Below, in pieces: positions 8,454 through 16,843 of a stretch of DNA of 64,000 nt. A program made the translations under genes and the position numbers. The notes below the pieces were generated by a model, which made no database searches, was not told where the DNA came from, and worked only from the letters and a program-made list of their open reading frames with translations. Position 1 is the stretch's first letter. Every line of letters starts with the position of its first letter. The DNA comes from Paracoccus aerius (GTDB taxonomy: Bacteria; Pseudomonadota; Alphaproteobacteria; Rhodobacterales; Rhodobacteraceae). Location of the stretch: NCBI RefSeq assembly GCF_014656455.1, contig NZ_BNCL01000017.1, forward strand, positions 1 to 64,000, given 5' to 3'.

Positions 8454-8945
8454 ATGCCGACACCCGATGAACTGAAAGCCCGCCTTTGGAAGTCCCTGCG
8501 GTCGGACATGACCGTGATGCTGGGACTGGTTGGCGGCGAACATGGCCATACCCGCCCCATGACCTCGCAAGTCGAGGAAGGAGATCACGGCCCGCTGTGG
8601 TTCTTCACCTCCAAGGACAACGCCCTGGTCGAGAAGCTGGGGGCAGGCTCGCAGGACGCGGCGGCGCATTTCGTGTCCAAGGGGCATGACCTCTGGGCGT
8701 CGATCGAGGGGTCCCTGACCGTGGATACCGATCCCGCCGTCGTCGAACGGCTTTGGAACAGCCATGTCGCCGCCTGGTATGAACATGGGAAGGACGACCC
8801 CAAGCTGGCCCTGCTTCGCTTCGATCTGCAGAAGGCCGAGATCTGGCTGGACGCGTCCAGCATCGTCGCCGGGGCCATGGTGGCGCTTGGGATCAGCGAT
8901 CCCAAGGAAAGCTACAAGGACAATGTGGCCACCGTCCGACTGTAA
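8454..8945 (+). CDS. Pyridoxamine 5'-phosphate oxidase-related general stress protein
   Basis: 163 residues from the ATG at 8454, with GGAGG 7 nt upstream. The FMN-binding split-barrel pattern is visible as TRPMTSQVEEGDHGPLWFFTSKDN in the first half, then SKGHDLWASIEGSLTV and the WNSHVAAWYEHGKDDPKLALLRF stretch. This matches the short general-stress branch of the PNPOx-like family, which binds flavin but often lacks a known substrate. It starts 96 nt after the TAXI gene on the same strand and may share its transcript. Hairpin 8955-8982 follows closely. Confidence 0.84.
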   Translation: MPTPDELKARLWKSLRSDMTVMLGLVGGEHGHTRPMTSQVEEGDHGPLWFFTSKDNALVEKLGAGSQDAAAHFVSKGHDLWASIEGSLTVDTDPAVVERLWNSHVAAWYEHGKDDPKLALLRFDLQKAEIWLDASSIVAGAMVALGISDPKESYKDNVATVRL

Positions 8946-8954
8946 GAAGTCATC

Positions 8955-8982
8955 CGGATGCCGGGCTTGGCCCCGGCATCCG
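8955..8982 (+). terminator. Hairpin after the stress protein gene
   Basis: An 11-bp perfect stem (CGGATGCCGGG with CCCGGCATCCG) lies 9 nt after the stop, around a short CTTGGC-like loop. There is no T-tract, so it may act as an RNA-stabilising hairpin or a weak terminator. Confidence 0.5.
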
Positions 8983-9050
8983 CAGGCTTGCCGCAAGCAG
9001 GAATGGCCCTTTGCCATCCGTCAGCCTGGCTGCACGATCACGCCAGTGGA

Positions 9051-9076
9051 AACGGCCCGCCTTGCGACGGGCCGTT
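9051..9076 (-). terminator. Hairpin terminator of the two small minus-strand genes
   Basis: AACGGCCCG and CGGGCCGTT form a 9-bp perfect stem 14 nt beyond the stop at 9090, and a short T-run follows on the minus strand. Confidence 0.55.
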
Positions 9077-9089
9077 CAACTGTCCGGTG

Positions 9090-9299
9090 CTAGTTGCCGC
9101 CCTTGGTCACGGGGTTATGCGTGTGGTGGCTGTCGCGCACCCCGCCGCCGCTCGACACATCCGAGTCCGGGCCGTTGGTCGGCTCGCCGGGCTTCGGTCC
9201 CCGGCCCTTGGTCGGATCGGGCAGGTCTTCGCGCTGATGGCTGCTGCCGGGACCGCCGTGATGGCGGTTGGCGGCTTCGGTTTTCTTCGATGTGGACAT
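9090..9299 (-). CDS. Small hydrophilic, probably disordered protein (69 aa)
   Basis: The ATG at 9299 follows the stop of the upstream small gene by 4 nt and has AGGACAGG before it. The product is rich in Gly, Pro, Asp, His and Lys (MSTSKKTEAANRHHGGPGSS at the start, HHTHNPVTKGGN at the end). It has no hydrophobic segment and no Cys or Trp. I recognise no domain. The composition resembles stress-induced hydrophilic proteins. The histidines (HH and HHTH) could bind metal, but that is a guess. Its tight spacing with the next gene and the terminator behind it argue that it is real. Confidence 0.6.
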   Translation of the reverse strand: MSTSKKTEAANRHHGGPGSSHQREDLPDPTKGRGPKPGEPTNGPDSDVSSGGGVRDSHHTHNPVTKGGN

Positions 9300-9303
9300 T
9301 GGT

Positions 9304-9492
9304 CTACCTGTCCTGCTGAAGGCCCTGATTGGTGGTGTTCTGCTTGATGTTGCCCTGCCGCCCCTGCTCGTCCAGGTTCCGCTGATGCGGATCGGGGATG
9401 TTGGCATCCTGGCTGGCCTTGGTTCCTGCGGTGTCCCCGGGGCCCTTGTTGCTGCGGTTCGCCGGGGGGACGGGGGGAAGTCGCTGTGACAT
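9304..9492 (-). CDS. Small Gln/Asn-rich hydrophilic protein (62 aa)
   Basis: The ATG at 9492 has a good AGGAGA ribosome site about 7 nt upstream. The product (MSQRLPPVPPANRSNKGPGD at the start) is rich in Gln, Asn, Asp and Pro, has no hydrophobic segment and is predicted disordered. It is first of a two-gene unit with the 69-aa protein. I recognise no family. A possible stress promoter (GAAAC, 16 nt, TGTT on the minus strand, 9542-9518) lies just upstream, which would fit a stress-induced pair. Confidence 0.62.
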   Translation of the reverse strand: MSQRLPPVPPANRSNKGPGDTAGTKASQDANIPDPHQRNLDEQGRQGNIKQNTTNQGLQQDR

Positions 9493-9599
9493 GATGCTTC
9501 TCCTGTTCTCAGGAAGGAACAGTCTGGAGAGGGTTTTGTTTCATCCCGCCCGCCTTTCCGCACCTGCCCGGGCCGGCGCAGGAAGGCGCCTTGCGCCGG

Positions 9600-9965
9600 T
9601 CAGGGCGCGCGTCCCAAGGCCTGGACGATCCTGCCGATGTCGAAGGGCTTCTTCAGGCGCAGGATCGACCCGAAGCGGTCAGGGATCATCGAATCGTCAT
9701 AGCCGGTCGTGAACAGGAAGGGGATGCCATGCCCCATCAGCATGTCGGCGGCGGGATAGGCCATGGCCCGGCCCAGGTTGATGTCGACGACGGCCCCGTC
9801 GAAGGGGGCCTCGGACCTGATCAGCGCAAGCGCCTCGTCTAGGCTGCCGACGGGTCCCAGCACCTCGCAGCCCAGATCCTGAAGCCTTCCTTCAAGGGCA
9901 TTCGCCAGAAGGTATTCGTCCTCGATCACCAGGATGCGCAGGCCGCGCAGTGACGGATCAGCCAT
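9600..9965 (-). CDS. Single-domain response regulator (REC only)
   Basis: 121 residues, made of one CheY-like receiver. The acidic pocket is at Glu15-Asp16, the phospho-acceptor is Asp61 (VVDINL), and the conserved Lys-Pro pair is near 106 (KKPFD). There is no DNA-binding or enzyme output domain. Its start overlaps the 3' end of the HWE kinase gene by 8 nt, so the kinase is almost certainly its partner. It probably acts as a phospho-sink, or relays phosphate to another protein. Confidence 0.9.
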   Translation of the reverse strand: MADPSLRGLRILVIEDEYLLANALEGRLQDLGCEVLGPVGSLDEALALIRSEAPFDGAVVDINLGRAMAYPAADMLMGHGIPFLFTTGYDDSMIPDRFGSILRLKKPFDIGRIVQALGRAP

Positions 9966-12255
9966 GCTGCTGGTCCTTTCCGGGACTGGCGGACACGGGC
10001 AGGGCGATGGTGCAATGCACCCCGTCGTCCGTCAGCGAATAAGTCGTCCTGGCCTTCAGCTGATAGGGCAGGGCGCGTTCGATCAACTCGCGCCCCTGGC
10101 CCTTGACGCAGGACGACGCGCCCTCCGCCGGCAGCGTAATGCCTGTCTCGCGCCAGTCGATATGCAGCCACGGCGTGTCCGCATGATCATCGGCGTCAAG
10201 CGACCAAGTGACCGCCAGCCGGCCGCCGGTCTGCCCAAGCGCGCCGTACTTGACCGCATTGGTTGCCAGTTCGTGCAGCGCCATCGCCAAGGTCTGCACG
10301 GTCGAGGAGCGCAGGCGGATGCCGGACGGCCCATCCAGGGTGATGCGATCCGGGTCGCCGCCCATCGCCTCCAGCTCGTTCTGGATCAGCTCGTCAAAGG
10401 TCACCCGGTCCAGATCGCTCAGCCGGGACAACAGCCCCTGGACACGGGCAAGGGCTTCCAGCCGGCTTTGGAACCGCACCCGGAAATGGTCCAGGTCCGT
10501 GCTGCTGCGCGCTGTCATGTCCGACAAGGCCAGAACCACCGTCATCAGGTTGCGCGTCCGGTGATGCAACTCGCCGATCAGGACCTTTTGACGTTCTTCC
10601 GACTCGCGCCGCTCGGTGATGTCGGTGAACAGGACGGCGACGCGGTTTCGCGGCCTGTCCAGGCTGAAGACGTTGAGGTTGAAGGTGCGCCCCAGCCTGG
10701 GCTCCGTTTCCTCGACCCAGATGGGCTGGCCGCTGTCCAGGACCTGCCCGTAAAGCTGCGCCCAGCGGGGATTGGGGGTTTCCAGCAGTTCGGTGATCGT
10801 CTTTCCCACCGGCCAGGGCATCGACGTGTGCTTGAGGAAGGCCGCGTTTACCTCGATATAGCGAAAGTCGGACCATGCGCCGTGCTGGTCCTTCAGCGGC
10901 TCGACCACGGCATAGGCTTCGTCCATCAACTCGAACAGGTTGCGATAGCGTTGCTCGCTGTCGCGCAGCGCGCGTTCTGCTTCGCGCCGGGCCGTCAGGT
11001 CGGCGGTCACCGCCAGCAGGCTGCTGGGGCGTCCGTCGCGGTCGCGCAAAACCGTCAAGGTGCTGCTGGCCCAGATTTCCTCGCCATTTGCCCTGTGGTA
11101 CCGCTTGTCAATCGAGACGGGCTGGTCGTTGGCGATCGCCTGGGCAAGGGCTTCCTGGCTTGCTCGGACATCATCCGGATGCGTCACCTGCCGAACCGTC
11201 GTGGCAAGCAATTCGTCCCGCGAGCGGCCCAGGATCCGGCACAATTCGCTGTTGGCGCGCAGGAAGCGCCCGCCCAGGTCAAGTTCCGAAAGGCCGACCG
11301 GGGCGCTTGCGAAAATCGCCTCAAGCCGTTCCTCGCTTTCCTCCAGCAGAATGTTCGCTTCCCGCTTTTGCGTCACATCCTGGCCGATCTTCAGATAGCC
11401 CGTCACCAGGCCCCTTCCATCCCGCAGGGGCCGCACCGAGCCGTCGATGAACACGCCAGAGCCATCCTTGCGCAGATGCCACCTGACATCGGGCGCGAAG
11501 CCGGTTTCGCGGGCCTGAACGACCTCTTGGACATCGACGCCTGCCTTGCGGTCCTCGGGCGTGAACAGAATGGCACCGGGTTGGCCGACCGCCTCTTCCT
11601 CGGTCCAGCCGAAAACCCGTGCCGCGCCCGGAAGCCAGTCGGTGATGCGGTCGTCGTTGTCGGTGATGAAGATCGCGTAGTCCAATGCCTGCGCCACCGT
11701 GAAACGGAACCGCTCCTCGCTTGCGCGCAGCGCGGACAGCTTGAGGAGGCGGTCCACAACCGATCCCAGGATGCTGGCATAGGTGCGCAGGAACTGGATA
11801 TCGTCCTGTGCGAAGTCCCTCGGCTCGGACGCATCCACCTGCAGCAGCCCGAAGGCCCTGCCGCCTGGCAGGAAGATCGGGACATTCGCCAAGGCCCTGA
11901 CGCCCGCTTCGCGCATGAAGCCGGGCACCTCGAAGCGGTCTTCCCGGCTGATGTCGGTGCTGATGACCGGCTTTCGCTGGTTGATGGAAAAGCTTTCGGA
12001 CGAATGCTTGTTCATCGAGATCCGCGTCCTGCCGACGATATCCTGCGCCCAGCCGACGCCGGCGCGGACCAGCAGCTTCCTGCCATCCTCCTCGATCTCA
12101 AGAACCTTCGCCCGGCCGGTGCCCATCGCTTCGCTCACCAGCCTGCAGGCTTCGGTCAGGATGTCGTCCAGATCGTCGGACTGAAGCGCAAAGTCGCCGA
12201 AATCCGCCAGGATCTTCTGCTGCCGCAGCAGCATGTCTTCCCGCTCTTGCGTCAA
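9958..12255 (-). CDS. GAF/multi-PAS HWE-family sensor histidine kinase
   Basis: About 765 residues. An N-terminal GAF domain (LVSEAMGTGRAKVLEIEEDG) is followed by three to four PAS/PAC units (for example YAIFITDNDDRITDWLPGAA and ASAPVGLSELDLGGRFLRAN). The HWE kinase core has the H-box ELHHRTRNLMTVV, N-box HELATNAVKYGAL and W-x-E motif WRETG. No membrane segment is seen, so it should sense a cytoplasmic cue such as a small ligand, redox state or light. I chose the TTG at 12255, which has GGGAG 7 nt before it; the GTG at 12306 has no ribosome site and the ATG at 12234 only a weak one. It is coupled to the response regulator at 9600-9965. Confidence 0.88.
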   Translation of the reverse strand: MTQEREDMLLRQQKILADFGDFALQSDDLDDILTEACRLVSEAMGTGRAKVLEIEEDGRKLLVRAGVGWAQDIVGRTRISMNKHSSESFSINQRKPVISTDISREDRFEVPGFMREAGVRALANVPIFLPGGRAFGLLQVDASEPRDFAQDDIQFLRTYASILGSVVDRLLKLSALRASEERFRFTVAQALDYAIFITDNDDRITDWLPGAARVFGWTEEEAVGQPGAILFTPEDRKAGVDVQEVVQARETGFAPDVRWHLRKDGSGVFIDGSVRPLRDGRGLVTGYLKIGQDVTQKREANILLEESEERLEAIFASAPVGLSELDLGGRFLRANSELCRILGRSRDELLATTVRQVTHPDDVRASQEALAQAIANDQPVSIDKRYHRANGEEIWASSTLTVLRDRDGRPSSLLAVTADLTARREAERALRDSEQRYRNLFELMDEAYAVVEPLKDQHGAWSDFRYIEVNAAFLKHTSMPWPVGKTITELLETPNPRWAQLYGQVLDSGQPIWVEETEPRLGRTFNLNVFSLDRPRNRVAVLFTDITERRESEERQKVLIGELHHRTRNLMTVVLALSDMTARSSTDLDHFRVRFQSRLEALARVQGLLSRLSDLDRVTFDELIQNELEAMGGDPDRITLDGPSGIRLRSSTVQTLAMALHELATNAVKYGALGQTGGRLAVTWSLDADDHADTPWLHIDWRETGITLPAEGASSCVKGQGRELIERALPYQLKARTTYSLTDDGVHCTIALPVSASPGKDQQHG

Positions 12256-12609
12256 TGCTGGTCTCCCTTCCCGGGATGAAGGGCGCAAAGCCCAAGAACA
12301 CAACACTACAGCGTCTGCTGCGGTTCGTCAGCCCGAGGATGGGAAGACAGGGGGGATGACCCGAGCTCTTGTGGCCCGGCCCGAGGTCCGCCACCAAAAC
12401 AGCACTTCCAACACGCACGCCTCCAACCTTTCGAGGCGTTTCTGCCACGCCCGCAGGCGACCAGGCCGCGAAGCAAGGTTGTTGCGCGAATCGGGCGGCG
12501 AAACAGGAACGGGCGGCTGGACCCTTTGTCCTGCCACCCGCTTGGATTACTGAACGCGGGCAACCAGGCCCGGTGGCCTACGGCGTCGCGGCCCGCCGGT
12601 CGATCCGCC
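12256..12609. other. Intergenic region (354 bp) without a recognisable gene
   Basis: It lies between the HWE kinase start and the DJ-1/PfpI stop, both on the minus strand, so it should hold the kinase promoter. Short frames exist on both strands, but none has a ribosome site or a recognisable domain. A small AGGCC-CGGT-GGCCT hairpin near 12568 could help end the DJ-1 transcript. I see nothing else. Confidence 0.5.
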
Positions 12610-13197
12610 TCAGGTGTGGCGGATTTCGGTTCCCAGGACCTTCAGGCATTCCCGCATGAAGGCAGCCAGGCCGGTCCAGCCCTTGGCCGAAACCATCGTG
12701 CCATCCACATAGGCCTCGTGCGGCTTGACGTCGATGTAAGTGCCGCCGGCCAGGATCACCTCGGGCTCGCAGGCGCCAAGTGCCGCGACCTTCTTGCCGC
12801 GGATCACGCCATCAACGGCGACCAGGATCTGCACGCCGTGGCAGATGGTGAAGATCGGCTTTCCGGCCTCGTGGAAATGGCGCACCATGGCCTGGATGCG
12901 CTTGTCGGTGCGGATGTATTCCGGACCGCGGCCGCCGGCGCAGTAAACCGCGTCATAATCTTCCAGCACGACTTCCGAGAAGGTCTGGTTGATCTCGGCC
13001 AGGTGCCCGAAGCGCTCGATATAGGTCTGGTGTCCCTCGAAGTCGTGCAGGCTGGTCTGGATCATCTCGCCCTTCTTCTTGTCGGGGCAGACGACATGGA
13101 CAGTGTGCCCGACGGCCTCCATGCCTTGCTGGAAAACGAAGATTTCATATTCCTCGGTGAACTCACCGCAGAGCATGAGGATTTTCTTGCCACTCAT
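12610..13197 (-). CDS. DJ-1/PfpI family protein
   Basis: 195 residues. The nucleophile-elbow cysteine is Cys119 in FTICHGVQ, followed by His120, with an acidic N-terminal patch (GEFTEEYE) as in the DJ-1/PfpI superfamily. The family includes glyoxalase III or deglycase-type enzymes, chaperones and amidases; the exact activity cannot be told from sequence. The gene has the same orientation as the ABC importer, 57 nt after the binding protein, and may be the last gene of that operon. In that setting a role in handling a reactive aldehyde is conceivable. Confidence 0.88.
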   Translation of the reverse strand: MSGKKILMLCGEFTEEYEIFVFQQGMEAVGHTVHVVCPDKKKGEMIQTSLHDFEGHQTYIERFGHLAEINQTFSEVVLEDYDAVYCAGGRGPEYIRTDKRIQAMVRHFHEAGKPIFTICHGVQILVAVDGVIRGKKVAALGACEPEVILAGGTYIDVKPHEAYVDGTMVSAKGWTGLAAFMRECLKVLGTEIRHT

Positions 13198-13254
13198 CCG
13201 TGGTCTCCTTGTGTCAAATCGAAGCCGGAGGCCGCTGGGCCTCCGGCACAGTCA

Positions 13255-14217
13255 TCAGAACGGGCTGTCAGGGAAATAGAACTGGTCGGCGTTTTCCGGC
13301 GTGATCAGCGGCGCATCCAGCTTGAAGTTGCCGCGCATCGGCGCCTGGCCGGAAAACTGCGCGGCCGTCATGTAGATGGCCGACTTGATCATCGACGGAG
13401 GGTAGGGCGTCGAGATGGGGGTGACGGGATCGCCCGCCTTCACCATCTCGATCACGTCCTTCATGCCGTTGCCGCCCAGGGCATACTTGATCTCGGTCCG
13501 GCCCGATTGCTTGACCGCTTCCAGCACGCCCAGAAGCATGTCGTCGTCATTGGCCCAGACCGCGTCGATATGGGGATACTTGGCCAGATAGTCCTGCATC
13601 AGGCTGAAGGCCTCGTCCTGGTTCCAGTTGGCATACTGGATGTCCAGGATTTCGATGTTGGTGTCCTTCATCACGTCGGTGAAGCCCTGGATGCGTTCGT
13701 CGTCGATGACGGTCGGGATGCCACGCAGCACGACGATCTTGCCTTCGCCGCCCAGCTTCTCGGCCATCCATTTCGCGGTGTTCGCGCCCACGGCGATGTT
13801 GTCGCCCGCCACATACAGATCCTGGATGGTCGGGTCGGTCAGGCCCCGGTCCACGACGGCAATATAGGTGCCGTTCGACTTGACCTGCTCGACCGGGCCG
13901 GTCAGTTCCTCGGAGGTGAAGGGCAGGATCACCAGGGCGTCCAGCGTCTGCCCGGCCGACAGATCCTCCAAGGCCGACACCTGGGCCGTTGCGGAAGGCG
14001 AGGTCTTGACGATCACGTCGATGTTCGGAAAGGCCGCCTCGATCTCTTTCTCGGCCTGTTCGGCGTGATAGACCACGCCCCCGGTCCAGCCGTGCGTCGC
14101 GGCCGGGATCGACACGGCGATGGTCCGCTTGTCCTGGGCAATCGCCCCGCCTGCGGTCAGGGCCACCAGGCTTGCGGCAGAAAGCAGCCCCAGGGCGCGT
14201 CTTGCGGTTCTAGTCAT
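13255..14217 (-). CDS. Ribose-type (CUT2) ABC transporter substrate-binding protein
   Basis: 320 residues with a signal peptide (TARRALGLLSAASLVALTAG, cleavage near AIAQ-DKR). The mature protein has the periplasmic binding protein type 1 fold pattern: KRTIAVSIPAATHGWTGGVV, DALVILPFTSEEL, VVDRGLTDPTIQDLYVAGDN and AVWANDDDMLLGVLEAVKQS. It captures a sugar or polyol for the permease and ATPase upstream in the same operon. The real ligand cannot be read from sequence. Of the neighbours, the dehydrogenases across the divergent promoter are the best clue. Confidence 0.9.
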   Translation of the reverse strand: MTRTARRALGLLSAASLVALTAGGAIAQDKRTIAVSIPAATHGWTGGVVYHAEQAEKEIEAAFPNIDVIVKTSPSATAQVSALEDLSAGQTLDALVILPFTSEELTGPVEQVKSNGTYIAVVDRGLTDPTIQDLYVAGDNIAVGANTAKWMAEKLGGEGKIVVLRGIPTVIDDERIQGFTDVMKDTNIEILDIQYANWNQDEAFSLMQDYLAKYPHIDAVWANDDDMLLGVLEAVKQSGRTEIKYALGGNGMKDVIEMVKAGDPVTPISTPYPPSMIKSAIYMTAAQFSGQAPMRGNFKLDAPLITPENADQFYFPDSPF

Positions 14218-14262
14218 AGTTCACTCCTCCCTTGTGAAAAACTCGTGCCTCTTGACGGGCAT

Positions 14263-15246
14263 TCATTTGATGAAACGGTGGGCCAGCATCGCCAGGATGA
14301 TGATCACCCCCTGGACGGCCGCGACCAGGTATTCGGACACCATGTTGGACAGCACCATGAGGTTTGCGATCACCTCGAGGATCAGGGCGCCGGCCACCGT
14401 GCCCCAGATGCGGCCCTTGCCGCCGCGCAGCAGCGTGCCGCCGATCACCACTGCAGTGATCACCTGCAATTCCCAAAGCTGTCCGGTCGTGGGTGTCGCC
14501 GCGCCAAGCCGGGGGATATAGCAGATCGCGGCGATCGCGACGCAAAGCCCCTGGATCACGAAGGCCGTGGTGCGTACCCGCGCCACCGACACGCCCGAGA
14601 ACCGCGCGACATCGGCATTGGACCCCGCCGCCATGCAGCGACGGCCGTACTTGGTGCGATACAGGATGAAGGCACCGACCAGAACCACCGCCAGCGTGAC
14701 GACCACGGGCAGGGGGATCCCCAGCACGTTGCCGAAGTAGACGGGGCGATAGGGGTCGCGCAGCGCCCGCTCGATCGGGATCGATCCGCCGTCCGACATC
14801 CAGGTGATCAGCGCCCGGAAGATGCCCATCGTGCCAAGCGTGGCGATGAAGGGCTCGATCTTGCCCACGGTCACGATCAGCCCGTTCAGCAAGCCGCATA
14901 GGGCGCCGACGATCAGCCCGAAGCCCGCGCCGACAAGGATGGCATTGGCCCCCATCGTGGGTTCCAGCCGGTTCATGGTCAGGATCATGACGCCCGTCAC
15001 GAAGGCCATCATCGATCCGACCGACAGGTCCAGGCAGCCCGACGAGATGACGAAGGTGGCGCCCACGGCGATGATGGCGATGAAGGCCGACCGGGTGACG
15101 ACATTGGCGATATTGGTGCCGGTCGCGAAATTGGTGTTGATCAGCGTGCCGATCAGCACGACCAGGGCCAATGCGATGAAGGGGCCCATATCGGCCCAGC
15201 GGATGCGACGCGGCGCGTCGGCAATCTCCGTGGTGACGGTTGTCAT
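14263..15246 (-). CDS. Ribose-type ABC transporter permease
   Basis: 327 residues from the ATG at 15246, with GGGGAGGAG upstream; the frame continues to 15318 but inside the ATPase gene and without a ribosome site. It has about nine to ten hydrophobic helices. The family signature is SSGCLDLSVGSMMAFVTGVM (binding-protein-dependent transport, RbsC type), with GKIEPFIATLGTMGIFRALI and GRRCMAAGSNADVARFSGVS in the cytoplasmic loops. It forms the membrane channel with the ATPase at 15275-16843. The next gene, the binding protein, starts 45 nt further. Confidence 0.92.
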   Translation of the reverse strand: MTTVTTEIADAPRRIRWADMGPFIALALVVLIGTLINTNFATGTNIANVVTRSAFIAIIAVGATFVISSGCLDLSVGSMMAFVTGVMILTMNRLEPTMGANAILVGAGFGLIVGALCGLLNGLIVTVGKIEPFIATLGTMGIFRALITWMSDGGSIPIERALRDPYRPVYFGNVLGIPLPVVVTLAVVLVGAFILYRTKYGRRCMAAGSNADVARFSGVSVARVRTTAFVIQGLCVAIAAICYIPRLGAATPTTGQLWELQVITAVVIGGTLLRGGKGRIWGTVAGALILEVIANLMVLSNMVSEYLVAAVQGVIIILAMLAHRFIK

Positions 15247-15274
15247 CCGGGTCTCCTCCCCCTGACGTTTCGGT

Positions 15275-16843
15275 TCAGGCGTATGTCTGTGCCGCACGGC
15301 CCTGCGGCTCGGCTTCATGTCCCTCGCCGCTGGTCGCGGCGTAGACGACGTTCTGTTCGGTGATCGCGTCCCCCGTCAGTTCCGCGACGATGCGCCCCCC
15401 GCGCATCACCAGGACCCGGTCCGACAGGCCGACCAGTTCGGGCAGTTCGGACGAGATGACGATCACCGCCTTGCCCGCCCGCACCAGCCGGTCGATGAAA
15501 TCATAGATCTGGCTCTTGTTGCCGATGTCGATGCCGCGCGTCGGTTCGTCGATGATGACAACGGCCGGGTCGGTCAGCATCACCTTGGCCAGAAGCAGCT
15601 TCTGCTGGTTGCCGCCCGAAAGCTGGCCCGCCGAAAGGTGGCGGTTGCGCACGCGGATGTCATAGGTCTCGACCGCCCGGTCCAGGGCGCGATCTTCCCC
15701 TGCATGGTCAAGCCGCGTGCCGGGATGCACGCTGTCCAGGGCCTGCAGGGTCAGGTTCGTGGCAAGCGGTTCGTCCAGAAGCAGCCCTTTGCCCTTGCGA
15801 TCTTCGGTCAGGTAGACCAGCCCGGCCGCCTGCCAATCGCGCACGCTGCGATGCGTCACCTCGTGCCCGCCCAGCGTGATCCGCGCAGCCTGCGAGGGGC
15901 GAAGACCCATCAGCCCCTCGAACAGCTCGGTCCGGCCGGAACCGATCATGCCCCCGATGCCCAACACCTCGCCGGGGCGCAGGGCCAGGCTGGCCTGGAC
16001 CGCGCCGTGATCGACGGACAGGGCGTCGATCACAAGCTGGGGTTCCACTGCGGGCAGGGTCCGCTTGGGCGGGTAAAGCGTGCCCAGTTCCCGGCCCACC
16101 ATCAGGTCGGCCATGGCGCGCTGCGTCAGCCCGGCGGCGGGCCAGGTGCCGATCATGCGGCCGTCGCGCAGGACGGTCACGCGGTCGGCCAAAGCCTCCA
16201 CCTCGTCCAGGCGGTGCGAGATGTAAAGAACCGCAGCGCCCCGCGCCCGAAGGCCGCGCACCACGTCCAGCAGGGCCGCAACCTCGTCATTGGCCAGAAC
16301 GGCAGTGGGTTCGTCGAAGATCACGACGGTGCGAGGCTCCAGCAGCGCCCGCGCGATCTGCACCAGCTGTCGCTGGGCCAGGGGCAGGGAGCCCACGCGG
16401 TCGCGCGGATGGCAATGCGCCCCGATCGAGGCCAGGACCTCGGCCGTGCGGCGGTTCATGGCGCGGTCGTCCACCATCGGCCCGCGTGTCAGTTCGCGGC
16501 CCAGGAACAGGTTTTCCGCGACGGTCAGGTCGGGGGCCAGCAGGATTTCCTGATGCACCAGCACCACGCCCGCCGCCTCGGCCGCGGCGGCGTCGGGAAA
16601 CTCTGCCGCGGATCCCCCCATCAGCAGGCGCCCGACAGACGGCGCGACATGGCCCGACAGCAGCTTCATCAGGGTGGACTTGCCCGCGCCGTTCTCTCCG
16701 ATGATGGCGTGAACCTCGCCCGGCAGGATGTCCAGCGTGACATCGGACAGGACCGTGACTGCCCCATAGGTCTTTCCCAGCCCCTCGGCCCGAAGCGCGG
16801 GCTGGGTGGGATCGACGTTTGCCCTGGTCATCGTCGCGCTCAT
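15275..16843 (-). CDS. Ribose-type ABC transporter ATP-binding protein (two ABC domains)
   Basis: 522 residues with two ABC domains in tandem, as usual for RbsA-type proteins. The first has Walker A GENGAGKST near residue 52 and a signature-like LPLAQRQLVQIARAL. The second has the degenerate nucleotide site typical of the family (GMIGSGRTELFEG) and the signature LSGGNQQKLLLAK, then Walker B VVIIDEPTRGID. It powers the importer encoded downstream. Its start overlaps the stop of the GntR gene by 4 nt (ATGA), so regulator and transporter are co-expressed. Confidence 0.93.
   Translation of the reverse strand: MSATMTRANVDPTQPALRAEGLGKTYGAVTVLSDVTLDILPGEVHAIIGENGAGKSTLMKLLSGHVAPSVGRLLMGGSAAEFPDAAAAEAAGVVLVHQEILLAPDLTVAENLFLGRELTRGPMVDDRAMNRRTAEVLASIGAHCHPRDRVGSLPLAQRQLVQIARALLEPRTVVIFDEPTAVLANDEVAALLDVVRGLRARGAAVLYISHRLDEVEALADRVTVLRDGRMIGTWPAAGLTQRAMADLMVGRELGTLYPPKRTLPAVEPQLVIDALSVDHGAVQASLALRPGEVLGIGGMIGSGRTELFEGLMGLRPSQAARITLGGHEVTHRSVRDWQAAGLVYLTEDRKGKGLLLDEPLATNLTLQALDSVHPGTRLDHAGEDRALDRAVETYDIRVRNRHLSAGQLSGGNQQKLLLAKVMLTDPAVVIIDEPTRGIDIGNKSQIYDFIDRLVRAGKAVIVISSELPELVGLSDRVLVMRGGRIVAELTGDAITEQNVVYAATSGEGHEAEPQGRAAQTYA

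Noticed and set aside
9934..12279. 781-codon open frame on the plus strand opposite the HWE kinase
   Set aside because: Long antisense frames arise from the GC-rich third codon positions of the real gene; the product shows no domain and is full of Gln/Arg/Pro from antisense reading.
12526..14901. 791-codon plus-strand frame opposite DJ-1, the binding protein and the permease
   Set aside because: It spans several recognisable minus-strand genes and has an antisense-type composition (Asp/His/Gly-rich) without any domain.
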